Shown here piece by piece: positions 38,935 to 47,409 of a DNA stretch of 64,000 bases. Origin of the DNA: Mesorhizobium sp. CU3 (GTDB lineage Bacteria > Pseudomonadota > Alphaproteobacteria > Rhizobiales > Rhizobiaceae). The first letter of the stretch is position 1; each line of letters opens with the position of its first letter. Under the pieces are notes generated by a model, which saw nothing but the letters and a program-made list of their open reading frames with translations, was not told where the DNA came from and searched no databases. The position numbers were made by a program, and so were the translations under genes. The stretch is taken from contig NZ_VFWX01000002.1 of NCBI RefSeq assembly GCF_006442965.1, positions 124,001-188,000 of the forward strand, read 5' to 3'.

Positions 38935-40065
38935 TCAATCCGCGTCGGCCATCATCTGACCGCCGCCGCCCAGCCAGTTGCGCCATTGGCGCTCGTCGCC
39001 ATGGAAGACGTTAAGGTCGATGCGGCCCGTCACGCCATGCGACAGGCCGGAACCGGAATACTGCCAGAACACCCATTTGCGGCCCGGATAGACCTTTGAA
39101 GGATGCGCCGCCACGGCGCGCAGCCAGAACGGATAGTCCTGGAATGCGCCCTGCAGATTGTCGCGGTAGAAATCGGGCGAGGTGTAGATGATGGGCCGCT
39201 GGCCGTAATGGCGCTCCAGCTTGTCCATGAACACCTGCATCTTCTCCTGCACCGTCGCGCGGGACGGCCGCCGCTTGCACGAGGAATCGCCGTTCCACTC
39301 GACATCGATGACCGGGGGCAGCGCGCCGTCGACCTTCGGCACGTTGCGGATGAACCAGTCGGCCTGCTCGCTGGCGACGCGACACCAGTAGAAGAAATGA
39401 TAGGCGCCTCGCTTCAGCCCGGCGGCGTCGGCATTGCGCCAGTTCTTCATGAACATCGGGTCGAGATGGTCGCCGCCGTCGGTCGCCTTGATATAAGCGA
39501 AGTTGGCGCCCTGGGCGCGCAGCTTCGGCCAGTTGATGTCGCCCTGCCAGCGCGAGACATCGACGCCGTGCACGGCAAGATGACGCGGCGAGGCGCGGCC
39601 GAAATTGATTGGCTTGGCATCGCGGAACGCGTAGCGCGTGACCGGACCGGCGAGCATGGCAGGCGCAGCGCGCGACAGCCGCTTCGGCTGCTCGACGAGT
39701 GCCGCCTCCTGCACCGGCGGCTCGGCGCTGTCCGGCAGAGCCGGAAAATTCACCGTCTCTTCTTCGGCGAGACCAAAGGGGCGCGAAACTTCGTCGCCCG
39801 GACGCGGGTTTTCGTCGTCGGAACGCGCGTTGTCCTCATCGAGCAGCGGCGCCGGCGGCCTGAAGCGGGAAGCGCCGGACATCGACGCGGTCTCGACGGT
39901 CGTCTCGGTCTGGACTGTCCTCACCTTCGAGACCGGCGCGCTTGGCCGCACCACCGAGCTCGTCGTCTCGTTGGACGGCATCTGCAAGGCATCGACGCCC
40001 GATGTGGACGAGCAGCCGGCAAGGCATAGCGATGCAAATAGGAAAACAGCGCCTGAAATCCGCAT
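38935..40065 (-). CDS. GH25-family muramidase lipoprotein
   Basis: A 376-residue lipoprotein (lipobox 'CLAGC', about residue 17) with a long acidic, disordered region (about 20-150) and a C-terminal glycoside hydrolase 25 domain (about 165-365). GH25 marks are 'HGVDVSRWQGDINW', 'ANFAYIKATDG', 'YHFFYW' and the catalytic acid pair in 'PVIDVEWNG'. Such enzymes cut the N-acetylmuramyl bond of peptidoglycan. ATG 40065 has AGGTCAAAG upstream; a frame extension to 40122 is rejected because it precedes the lipoprotein signal. Confidence 0.9.
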   Translation of the reverse strand: MRISGAVFLFASLCLAGCSSTSGVDALQMPSNETTSSVVRPSAPVSKVRTVQTETTVETASMSGASRFRPPAPLLDEDNARSDDENPRPGDEVSRPFGLAEEETVNFPALPDSAEPPVQEAALVEQPKRLSRAAPAMLAGPVTRYAFRDAKPINFGRASPRHLAVHGVDVSRWQGDINWPKLRAQGANFAYIKATDGGDHLDPMFMKNWRNADAAGLKRGAYHFFYWCRVASEQADWFIRNVPKVDGALPPVIDVEWNGDSSCKRRPSRATVQEKMQVFMDKLERHYGQRPIIYTSPDFYRDNLQGAFQDYPFWLRAVAAHPSKVYPGRKWVFWQYSGSGLSHGVTGRIDLNVFHGDERQWRNWLGGGGQMMADAD

Positions 40066-40423
40066 CTTTGACCTGTACGCGATACACAACAGACCGAAGG
40101 CAGGAACGGCGCCACCGGACAATCAGGCCATTCCTAACGAGAAATTACCAACAAAGTTTGAATCAAAATTTACCTTTGGCGCGCGAAGCGCAGGCGCGAT
40201 TCGCCGAAATCGGAGCCGACGCGACTTGTCGACGGCAGGCCGCGACTTGTCGACGGCAAGCCGCGACTTGATGTGGCGCTGCCGCCTCGCCCCACGCGGA
40301 TTTGATATGGCATCGGCCCTTGCCGGGCCCTGCGGCGCTTGACAGCGCGGATACCGGCCTGCTGAGACAGGCGTCGTTCCACCCCGCGCGGGCACTGTCC
40401 GCGATCCCGAAAGGGCTCCGGCC
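40066..40423. other. Divergent intergenic region with short tandem repeats
   Basis: 358 bases between the GH25 gene and the DUF1402 gene. It contains the 21-base tandem repeat at 40221-40272 and otherwise no gene that I can support; short frames here have no start signals. Confidence 0.5.
40221..40272. repeat. 21-base tandem repeat, 2.5 copies
   Basis: Units start GCGACTTGTCGACGGCA and recur at 40221, 40242 and 40263 (last copy partial). Each full unit holds a GTCGAC palindrome. The first two copies differ at a single base (AGGCC versus AAGCC). Confidence 0.8.
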
Positions 40424-41389
40424 TTGTCTCGTTTCTTGCTTCGTCTCTTCTTGGCCTTTGCCTGCCTGGCAGGCGTCCTGCCGGTCTCCTCAACACTCGC
40501 CGAAAAGCTGATCGTGGTGCCGCCCGGCAACCGCTTCGAAACCCAGCCGGCCATTCCGAGCGCCTCGGCCAACCGCACCCGCGCCTTCAAGACGACCTAT
40601 GAGGAAAAATACGAAAAGATCGTCGCGCTGCTGAAGCGCGAGGCGAAGCTGAGGGCGCATATCAAGCAGGTCGCCGCCGCCTACGACATCGACCCCATCC
40701 ATATCGTCGGCGCGCTGGTCGGCGAGCATACCTACAATGTCACGGCGGTGGGTTCGGTGCAGACCTATTACGTCAAGGCGCTGTCCTATTCCGGCCTCGA
40801 CTTCGCCTTCCGCTACAAGGGCGTGCGCGTGCAGGATTTCGTCAAGCGCCCGGAATTCGCGGATTGCGCACAGGTCAAGGACAACGCGGCCCTGTGGAGC
40901 TGCCGCGACAGGGTCTGGGCGGAGCATTTCAGGGGCAAGACCGTCGACGGGGTCGCCTATGAGCCGATGACCTTCCAGCAGGCTTTCTTCCAGCCCTTCT
41001 TTGCCGGCCAGACTTTTGGGCTCGGCCAGATCAGCCCGCTGACCGCGCTCGAGGTCACCGACCTCGTCAACAAGGTGAGCGGCTACGACAGGCTGACGCC
41101 GGACAACCCGCAAGCGATCTATCGCGACGTCATGGATCCCGACCGCAGCATCGTCTACATCGCCGCGATCGTGCGCGACGCCATCGACGCCTACAAGGAA
41201 CAGGGCTTCGACATCTCCGGCAATCCGGGCATCACCGCGACGCTCTACAATGTCGGCCAGCCCAGGCAACGCGCCGCCGAACTGAAAGCCGCCGGCAAGG
41301 GCCGCAAGCTGCCGGTCGAGAATTATTACGGCTGGCTCGTCAACGAAAAGCTCGACGAGCTGAGAAGCCTGATAGACAGCGGCAGCTGA
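40424..41389 (+). CDS. DUF1402 exported protein, lytic-transglycosylase-like
   Basis: A 321-residue protein with a signal peptide (about 1-26). The DUF1402 core contains 'YDIDPIHIVGALVGEHTYN', a Glu-containing segment like that of lysozyme-fold transglycosylases, and 'FGLGQISPLTAL', like the 'GLMQ' motif of that fold. Function is unproven, but a murein-active role is reasonable next to the divergent GH25 gene. The start is TTG, with AAAGGG eight bases upstream and no better in-frame start. Confidence 0.85.
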   Translation: MSRFLLRLFLAFACLAGVLPVSSTLAEKLIVVPPGNRFETQPAIPSASANRTRAFKTTYEEKYEKIVALLKREAKLRAHIKQVAAAYDIDPIHIVGALVGEHTYNVTAVGSVQTYYVKALSYSGLDFAFRYKGVRVQDFVKRPEFADCAQVKDNAALWSCRDRVWAEHFRGKTVDGVAYEPMTFQQAFFQPFFAGQTFGLGQISPLTALEVTDLVNKVSGYDRLTPDNPQAIYRDVMDPDRSIVYIAAIVRDAIDAYKEQGFDISGNPGITATLYNVGQPRQRAAELKAAGKGRKLPVENYYGWLVNEKLDELRSLIDSGS

Positions 41390-41410
41390 GACCGGAAGCT
41401 CAGGCCGGGT

Positions 41411-41513
41411 GATTTCAGCTCGAAACGACCTGAAATCTGAATCCGCCTCTAAATCAAAGAAATTGAGCATGATGTCGCCCGAAAACCGCCTCACACTTTT
41501 CGGCATCATGCTC
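41411..41513. repeat. Composite palindromic intergenic repeat
   Basis: Two adjacent inverted repeats: GATTTCAG/CTGAAATC (41411-41437) and AGCATGATG...CATCATGCT (41466-41512) with an inner CCGAAAA/TTTTCGG pairing. I recognise the 'GAGCATGATG...CATCATGCTC' form as a widespread intergenic repeat of rhizobia. It ends three bases before the DedA start. Confidence 0.75.
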
Positions 41514-41515
41514 TG

Positions 41516-42151
41516 ATGGAGAGCTTCGTCGACCAGTGCGTGCGGCTCATCGAGACGCATCAGGCCTGGGCCTGGCTCGTCGTCGGGCTGCTTGCCTTCG
41601 GTGAATCGCTGATCCTGATCGGCATCCTCTTGCCCGGTACCACGGTGCTGGTCATCGTCGGCGGCCTGGTCGGCGCCGGGCTCATCAGCCCTCTTCCAGT
41701 CGTGCTCGCCGCGATCGTGGGCGCTGCGCTCGGCGATGTCGTCTCCTATTATCTCGGGGTAAAACTCGGGCGCGGCGTCGTCCACAAATGGCCACTCAAC
41801 CGCTATCGCCGCGAGATCGCGCGCGCCAGGCTGTTCTTCCAGCGCTACGGCTTCGCCGCGATCTTCCTCGGCCGTTTCTTCGGCCCGATCAGGGCGACGG
41901 TGCCGCTGGTCGCCGGCATGATGGGCATGAACCGGCACCGCTTCCAGCTCGCCAACATCCTGTCGGCGCTGGTCTGGGCGCCGGCCATCCTGACGCCCGG
42001 TTGGCTGCTGGCCAAGGGCGCCGGCGAGCTGATCCATATCAACGCCCCGACCATCCTGGCGATTGGCGCTATCATCATTGTGGCAGCCATCGTCGCCGCC
42101 TTGGTCGGCGTCAGGCTCCTTGCTCGCGGAGGCCCTAGCCGCCCTTCCTGA
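41516..42151 (+). CDS. DedA-family membrane protein (SNARE-associated)
   Basis: A 211-residue inner-membrane protein. The family segments 'ESLILIGILLPGTTVLVIVG', 'GAALGDVVSYYLGVKLGR' and the 'FLGRFFGPIRATVPLVAGMMGM' re-entrant loop with its conserved Arg are present. DedA proteins translocate lipids; some recycle undecaprenyl phosphate across the inner membrane. The ATG lies directly after a palindromic repeat that contains a TGATG end. Its last 17 bases overlap the convergent glycosidase-like gene. Confidence 0.92.
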   Translation: MESFVDQCVRLIETHQAWAWLVVGLLAFGESLILIGILLPGTTVLVIVGGLVGAGLISPLPVVLAAIVGAALGDVVSYYLGVKLGRGVVHKWPLNRYRREIARARLFFQRYGFAAIFLGRFFGPIRATVPLVAGMMGMNRHRFQLANILSALVWAPAILTPGWLLAKGAGELIHINAPTILAIGAIIIVAAIVAALVGVRLLARGGPSRPS

Positions 42152-42926
42152 ACACGCCGATCATCGGCCCGAGATTCCAGAAATCGTCGTTGCGACCGAT
42201 GGCCGGCGCGTAGAGGCTGGAGATCGAGCCGTCGAGGAAGAGCGCGTTCGGACAGTCGAGCTCGTCGCGGAACAGCCGCGCGAATTCGTGGAAGGTCACG
42301 ACATCGTTGGAGATCGCGAACACGGCGACGCCGTCGGCGCGCACGCCGACGCCATCGCGGATTTTGCGCGAGGCGCTGTCGGCCTGGAATTTCGGATGCA
42401 GCTTGCCGTTGATGACCAGCATCGGTCCCGATTGCGTCGCGAAATCCACCTTTGGCGGACGCTTCAAATAGTCCCTGGTCGCGCGCACGTCGGCCTTGTT
42501 GCCGCTGAGGTAGAAAATGCCGTTCGGCTGCATGGAGAAATTGCCGGTCCCCGCGCCGGTCTTCGCCGGCGTGATCTCTTCGCCATGCTCGACATAGAGC
42601 CCAACCGGGGCGAGATCGGGATGGTACATGCCGGCATTGATGCCGAAGAGCATGGTGCGGCCGGAAGCTTGCGCGGCGGTGCGAAGATTGCGCAGCGAGC
42701 GATAGAGCTCGCCGTCCTTCTTCTTCCAGAACAGCTCGATGGAAAAATGCTTCGGGTCTGTCTCGCAGACCAGATAGGTCGCGGTCTCGAAGCTCTGGTT
42801 GCGGCAGGGCGGCAGCGCCGCCAGCCATTGGCCGGCGCTGAGGCCCGCACCGACCACCGCCGGCACCGCGGATTTGACCAGCGTTGCCAGCAGCGGCACC
42901 GATTGCAGCAGGGTGACAAAATCCAT
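42135..42926 (-). CDS. Phosphodiester-glycosidase-like protein (NAGPA/DUF2233)
   Basis: A 263-residue protein with an N-terminal hydrophobic anchor or signal (about 1-35) and a NAGPA-type domain (about 60-262): 'FGINAGMYHPDLAPVGLYV', 'NFSMQPNGIFYLSG', 'ATQSGPMLVINGKLHPKF', 'RDGVGVRADG' and 'ALFLDGSISSLYAP'. The family hydrolyses sugar-phosphodiester bonds, as in the mammalian uncovering enzyme; the bacterial substrate is unknown. ATG 42926 is used rather than a start at 43004 inside uppP. It lies 52 bases downstream of uppP on the same strand. Confidence 0.88.
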   Translation of the reverse strand: MDFVTLLQSVPLLATLVKSAVPAVVGAGLSAGQWLAALPPCRNQSFETATYLVCETDPKHFSIELFWKKKDGELYRSLRNLRTAAQASGRTMLFGINAGMYHPDLAPVGLYVEHGEEITPAKTGAGTGNFSMQPNGIFYLSGNKADVRATRDYLKRPPKVDFATQSGPMLVINGKLHPKFQADSASRKIRDGVGVRADGVAVFAISNDVVTFHEFARLFRDELDCPNALFLDGSISSLYAPAIGRNDDFWNLGPMIGVFRKGG

Positions 42927-42978
42927 CAGAGCACCCGACGCCGGGGGTCGGGTGCCGAGATGGCGGCTTCGACGAGCG

Positions 42979-43851
42979 TCAGGTGAGCCACCCGGTGGCC
43001 ACACCGAGCAGCAACACGACGCCGATCACACCGCGATAGATGACGAAAGGCCAGGCGGAAAAGCGCTCCAGGATCCGCATCAGCCCCCAGATGGCGAAGA
43101 AGGCCGAGATCGAGGCGACGACCAAGCCGACAGCCAGGATCGACCAGCCATGCGCGTCGAGATGCACCTTGTGCAGCTCCCAGATCTCCTTGAGGCCGGC
43201 AAGCGCGATCGCCGGAATGCCGAGCAGGAAGGAAAGCCGGGCGGCTTCGGGCCTTGTGTAGCCCAGGCCAAGCGCCGCCGTCAGCGTGGATCCGGAGCGC
43301 GAGACTCCGGGTATCAGGGCGCCGACCTGGGCGACGCCGACAAGCAGCGCGTCGAGGATCGACACCTGGTTGAGCGTGTATCGGTGACTTGCATAGATTT
43401 CTGAGAGCGCGAGCAGCACCGCCATGGCGATGCAGGACCAGCCAATGACGGCGAGCCCACGCAAGGGGGAGCCGCAGGCGTTGAGGATGCCGGAAAGCGC
43501 CAGGCCGGCGATCACGATCGGCACCGTCGCCAGCACGATGCCCACCGCCAGCCGGAAATGGCGGTTGGTGAAGTCGCGCCGGGAGAGCGCCGACAGCGAG
43601 CCGAACACAACGTCGCGAACGTCGCCCCAGAAATAGCTGACGACGGCTGCAAGTGCTGCCAATTGCATGGCCGCCGAGAAGGCCGAGCCGGGGTCCTGCC
43701 AGCCGAGCACGGCCGGGACGACGCGCATATGCGCGGTGGACGAGATCGGCAGCAATTCGGTGATGCCCTGAACGATGCCGAGAAACGCCACCTTGGCGTA
43801 GCCCAGGCCGACGAACCCGGTATCCACCCCTTGCGTGCAGACATCAGCCAT
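42979..43851 (-). CDS. uppP: Undecaprenyl-diphosphatase
   Basis: A 290-residue, multi-helix membrane enzyme (BacA/UppP) that dephosphorylates undecaprenyl pyrophosphate so that the lipid carrier can be reused in cell-wall synthesis. The two active-site motifs are clear: 'GIVQGITELLPISSTAHM' and 'GALIPGVSRSGSTLTAAL'. A GGGGGAAGA ribosome site precedes the ATG. The phosphodiester-glycosidase-like gene is probably co-transcribed behind it. Confidence 0.95.
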   Translation of the reverse strand: MADVCTQGVDTGFVGLGYAKVAFLGIVQGITELLPISSTAHMRVVPAVLGWQDPGSAFSAAMQLAALAAVVSYFWGDVRDVVFGSLSALSRRDFTNRHFRLAVGIVLATVPIVIAGLALSGILNACGSPLRGLAVIGWSCIAMAVLLALSEIYASHRYTLNQVSILDALLVGVAQVGALIPGVSRSGSTLTAALGLGYTRPEAARLSFLLGIPAIALAGLKEIWELHKVHLDAHGWSILAVGLVVASISAFFAIWGLMRILERFSAWPFVIYRGVIGVVLLLGVATGWLT

Positions 43852-43972
43852 CGCGAATCTTCCCCCGGCGTGAAGCAGACCACAGCATAGGAGCGCATAT
43901 GGCCGTAGACGGAAAGAGCCTTAGACGCGCGATAGCCGGAATCCAACTCACGGATTTGTAAGGGGCTTCGGC

Positions 43973-44021
43973 TTGACAACGCAAATAGTCATATTATCAT
44001 CCGCTAATCTTACACTGTAAG
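43973..44021 (+). promoter_or_regulatory. Candidate promoter and operator of the GNAT-like gene
   Basis: TTGACA (43973-43978) and TATCAT (43995-44000) are 16 bases apart in an AT-rich stretch. A 13-base palindrome CTTACACTGTAAG at 44009-44021 follows near the expected transcription start, a position where a repressor could act. Confidence 0.4.
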
Positions 44022-44043
44022 GCATGGGTTTTGGAGGAGAGCC

Positions 44044-44976
44044 ATGTACCCCGTCGCCCTTTCCGATCTGGAGACCCACATTGAGCCGGAACCGCACCTG
44101 CCGGAAATCCGGATCGAGCATGTCTCGCGCTACCTCAGCCGCGCCATCGAGCGCGCCGAGGTCGCGGCATGGCTCGACCTCTACGAGGCGGCGCCCGCCG
44201 ACTTCGCGGCGCAGCACGGTCTCGCCATCGCCAGAGACGGCGATATCGTCTGGACCACCTGCACGACGATCCCGTTCATCCATTTCAACTGCGTGAAGAA
44301 TATCGGCGTCGACGGCCCGGCCTCGGAGGCTGAGCTCGACCGGCTGCTCGCGCATTACCGCAATGCCGGCATCATGCGGCCCTGGTTCTACACCAATCCA
44401 CACACCGAGCCGTCGCGGCTCAGATGCTGGCTGGAAGCGCGCGGCCTGCAGCATCAGGGCGGCTGGGAGCGCATTTTTCGCGATGCGACGCCGCTGCCGG
44501 TCGAACCGGTCTTCCCGCCCGACCCGCTCATCCCGCTCGACGATCTGACGGCCGAGGAAGTCACGCCCAGGACAGCTTCGCAATGGGCCTCCTTCATCGA
44601 CAGCAAATACAGGCTGCCGACCTCGCCGTGGCTGATGGCGCTCGTCGGCCGCAAGGGTTGGCATCACTACATGCTGCGGCGCAGAGGCGCCGTCGAGGCG
44701 GTGCGCTCGCTGTTCATTGGCAACGACGGCGCCGCCTGGAGCGGCATCGACGCGCCGGTGCCCGGCATCATGGCGCAAAGCTTCGATCTCGACGCCATGC
44801 TTGGCGAAAGGCTGCTCCGCGACGGCATCGCCGCCGGCGCGAAACTCTTCGTCGCCGACATCGAGGCGCCACTTCCCGAACGCGACGGACCGGCCTACCG
44901 CAACTATGACCGGCTCGGCTTCAAGCTCACTTATCTACGCGATCACTACAGCTACTTGCCGGCGGATTCAGGCTGA
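44044..44976 (+). CDS. GNAT-like protein of about 310 residues, unknown substrate
   Basis: A 310-residue soluble protein that I assign to the acetyltransferase-like (GNAT) proteins with two halves. Supporting hints are a C-terminal segment 'ERLLRDGIAAGAKLFVADIE' followed by 'AYRNYDRLGFKLTYLRDHY', which resembles the 'N..A...Y.r.GF' end of GNAT folds. The first half is less clear. A strong GGAGGAGA ribosome site and a promoter-like stretch precede it. It is followed by a small convergent gene after seven bases. Confidence 0.6.
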   Translation: MYPVALSDLETHIEPEPHLPEIRIEHVSRYLSRAIERAEVAAWLDLYEAAPADFAAQHGLAIARDGDIVWTTCTTIPFIHFNCVKNIGVDGPASEAELDRLLAHYRNAGIMRPWFYTNPHTEPSRLRCWLEARGLQHQGGWERIFRDATPLPVEPVFPPDPLIPLDDLTAEEVTPRTASQWASFIDSKYRLPTSPWLMALVGRKGWHHYMLRRRGAVEAVRSLFIGNDGAAWSGIDAPVPGIMAQSFDLDAMLGERLLRDGIAAGAKLFVADIEAPLPERDGPAYRNYDRLGFKLTYLRDHYSYLPADSG

Positions 44977-44983
44977 CCACTCC

Positions 44984-45196
44984 TCAGCGATACAGCCACT
45001 GCTTCAGGCAGCTTCTCGCCACCATATGCGCAGGCGGCAGCGATGCCTGGTCGACGCGAGGATCGTCGCCGACCCTGTCGCGAGCCCTTTCCAGGAGCAG
45101 CCGTATCTCGGCCGGCCGCACGCGATCGCTCGCCATCACAAGCTGGATCATCGGGTCGTTCAGCAGCTCGTCCAGGGTGTTGATGGTCTCGCTCAT
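44984..45196 (-). CDS. Small conserved hypothetical protein
   Basis: A 70-residue protein I do not recognise. It begins 'MSETINTLDELLNDPMIQLVM' and has a helical 'RPAEIRLLLERARDRV' segment and a single Cys near the end. GAGGAGACGACGG just before ATG 45196 sets the start; a longer frame to 45247 lacks one. The arrangement suggests a small soluble helical protein, perhaps a regulatory or adaptor peptide. Confidence 0.7.
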   Translation of the reverse strand: MSETINTLDELLNDPMIQLVMASDRVRPAEIRLLLERARDRVGDDPRVDQASLPPAHMVARSCLKQWLYR

Positions 45197-45338
45197 CCGT
45201 CGTCTCCTCGATATCTGCCCGCAGCGCTTAGATAGGCAGGCAATCATGGCCCGCCAATGACGCTTTGCCGGCTATCGCGTGCACCGACGATGAATTTTTT
45301 GTGCAGGGGCTGCGTCGAAATGAGTCAGCCCAAACAAT

Positions 45339-45734
45339 TCATACTGGTGGCGCGCCCTCATACTGCGGCAGGCCGTCGTCGAGCATCACCCAGGGCTGCT
45401 TCGAGGCCGTCCAGAAATGCATGTCGGGCTTGAACAGCGACGGGTCGTCGAGCGAGCCGGAGGTCACGCCGAGAATGCCTCTGGAGTCGCGCCGCGAAAA
45501 CATCGTCGTGCCGCAGACCGGGCAAAAACCACGCTTGAGGTCAGGCGTGGAATTGATGGTCGCCACCGGTCCCTCGATGGTCACGTCGTCGATGCGGAAC
45601 AGCAGCCGCGCGTTGAAGGCGGCGCCGATTGCTCTCTGGCAAATCCGGCAATGACAGACGCGCTCGTTGATCGGCTCGGCTTCGGCCCGGTAGCGCACCG
45701 CACCGCACAGGCACCCGCCCTGGTATTTCGTCAT
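45339..45734 (-). CDS. GFA-family (glutathione-dependent formaldehyde-activating-like) protein
   Basis: A 131-residue zinc protein of the GFA/CENP-V fold. The Cys ligands are in 'GGCLCGAVRY', 'CHCRICQRAIG' and 'FCPVCGTTMF'. The family is named for glutathione-formaldehyde chemistry, though most members have unproven roles. The start at 45734 follows the family N-terminus (MTKYQGGCLCG); the open frame to 45950 has no support. It is divergent from the 2-oxoglutarate-oxygenase-like gene. Confidence 0.9.
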   Translation of the reverse strand: MTKYQGGCLCGAVRYRAEAEPINERVCHCRICQRAIGAAFNARLLFRIDDVTIEGPVATINSTPDLKRGFCPVCGTTMFSRRDSRGILGVTSGSLDDPSLFKPDMHFWTASKQPWVMLDDGLPQYEGAPPV

Positions 45735-45919
45735 TGCAATCACTCGGCTTCTGGAAAGTGTGGGGACGGTAACGGCCGCTATCGCAGCGTCAATCAAAAA
45801 GCATTGATGGGACGTGATCGGTTGCGCTGATGCGGGTGGCCCAATCACGCGCTCTCTCCGGCGATTGACAATCGGCCGCCGCGGCGCCCTGCTTGCGGCG
45901 TCCGACGGGAGGAAGATTG

Positions 45920-46954
45920 ATGGCCGATATCGACACGATAGCGATTGCACCCTTGTTCGGGCCGCCCTCGCCCGCCCGCGACCAGACCGACTCGAGGATC
46001 ATGGCCGCGGCCTCCGGCATCGGCTTCATGGCGATCCGCGACTTTCCCGGCGACGACTGGCTGACGCCACAGAACCGGGCGCGGCTGCTGGCGATCTTTT
46101 CGCTGCCCGAGGCCGAAAAGCACAAGCTGCTACGCTGGAATTTCGACCGCACCAAACACAATGTCTATCGCGGCTGGTTCCCGCTGCAGCCGACCGCCGT
46201 CTCCTACAAGGAAGGCATCGACATGGGGCCGGATATCGCCCAGGTTCGGCCCGCTCCCACGGGCCTCGACGCCAACGATCCGCTCTGCGAGGCCACACCG
46301 CTGCCGCCCGAAAGCGCCCTGCCCGGCTGGCGCGAGGCGGCCGCCGGCTACTACAAGGCGATGGAGGCCGTCGGCAACGCACTGCTGCGCTCGGTCGCGC
46401 GCGGCCTTGGATTGAGCGAGACCATTTTCGATGCCGATTTCGAAGGCGGCATCTCGACCTTGCGGCTGATCCGCTATCCGCTGCGCGATGCAGACAGCGG
46501 CATTGACCTCAGCGGCCCCGACTTCTCCGTGCTGCACAATGGCGAGACGCGCATGATCATTGGCCGGGAACATGCCGATTCCGGTTTCGTCACCTTGCTG
46601 GCGCAGGACGGCGTCGAAGGCCTGCAGGCGAAAAACCTTGCCGGCGAATGGATCGACGTGCCGCCCGCCGACAACACGCTCGCCGTCAATTTCGGCCAGT
46701 TGCTGGAGCGCTGGACAGCCGGTCAGGTGCGCGCGACAAGGCACCGGGTGATCGCGCCCAGCAAGGCGCGCTTCTCGATCCCGTTCTTCTACGAGCCGCG
46801 CGTCGACGCAGAGATCGCGCCGCTGCCGCTCAAGGGCGCCGAGCCCTTCGAGCCGTTCCTCTATGGCGACTATCTCTGGGACACGGCGACGAAATTCGTC
46901 GAAATGAGCGGCGTCAGGCATCTGCGTGAGCCCAGGCGCGCCAAGGCTTCGTAG
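45920..46954 (+). CDS. 2-oxoglutarate/Fe(II)-type oxygenase, isopenicillin-N-synthase-like
   Basis: A 344-residue non-haem iron oxygenase. The Fe ligands are the His and Asp of 'REHADSGFVTLL' and the His of 'ATRHRVIAP', and the co-substrate Arg-x-Ser is in 'KARFSIPFFYEP'. The N-terminal DIOX_N half (about 5-140) fits the family. It would hydroxylate or desaturate a small molecule; the substrate is not evident. GGAGGAAGATTG precedes ATG 45920; an earlier ATG at 45893 has no ribosome site. Confidence 0.9.
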   Translation: MADIDTIAIAPLFGPPSPARDQTDSRIMAAASGIGFMAIRDFPGDDWLTPQNRARLLAIFSLPEAEKHKLLRWNFDRTKHNVYRGWFPLQPTAVSYKEGIDMGPDIAQVRPAPTGLDANDPLCEATPLPPESALPGWREAAAGYYKAMEAVGNALLRSVARGLGLSETIFDADFEGGISTLRLIRYPLRDADSGIDLSGPDFSVLHNGETRMIIGREHADSGFVTLLAQDGVEGLQAKNLAGEWIDVPPADNTLAVNFGQLLERWTAGQVRATRHRVIAPSKARFSIPFFYEPRVDAEIAPLPLKGAEPFEPFLYGDYLWDTATKFVEMSGVRHLREPRRAKAS

Positions 46955-47024
46955 CAGCCGGTTCGAGGTGTGTTAAGATGCAGGTCAGGCCGGCTCACCT
47001 GAATATCAATGCACCTTAGTGGCG

Positions 47025-47264
47025 TTAGGCCTGGACGAGATAGGCATCGATCTCGGTCTCGCCCAGCCATTTGGCAGCCTCCAGCCGATGCAGCCCTTCG
47101 ACAAGGATGTGGCGCTTGCCGTCGTGGCGCACTTGGATCGGCGTCTTCATGCCGTTCTCGAGGATGTCCTCGGCGAGATGGCGAACTGTCTCCGGATGCA
47201 GCGTCTTGCGGCGCGCCGTCGGCACGTAGATGTCGTCGACCTTGACCTTTTGCACGCGCAGCAT
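47025..47264 (-). CDS. Small ParB/sulfiredoxin-like nuclease-domain protein
   Basis: A 79-residue protein that is almost entirely one ParB-N/Srx-like domain: 'VDDIYVPTARRKTLHPETV', 'DILENGMKTPIQVRHDG' and 'ILVEGLHRLEAAKWLG'. The 'GLHR' box corresponds to the nucleotide-binding GxHR/GERR motif of ParB and sulfiredoxin. No partner gene of a partition system is nearby, so it is probably not a plasmid-partition protein. AAGGGAGTCGAC precedes ATG 47264; an upstream ATG (47297) is less likely. Confidence 0.85.
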   Translation of the reverse strand: MLRVQKVKVDDIYVPTARRKTLHPETVRHLAEDILENGMKTPIQVRHDGKRHILVEGLHRLEAAKWLGETEIDAYLVQA

Positions 47265-47409
47265 GTCGACTCCCTTGGCGCTAAACACTCTTTCCACATG
47301 AGATAGTTGGTTTGCCGGATATGGCCAAGCGCACGCTGGCCCGATCGTTTCTATTTGACGCTCAGCCGGCCAATGGTCTCAATGACGGCCTGTCGATCCA
47401 AGGTGTTCT

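Noticed and set aside
38654-38986. Open frames of 83-101 codons across 38654-38986
   Set aside because: They run through the palindromic repeat and have no ribosome site or family resemblance.
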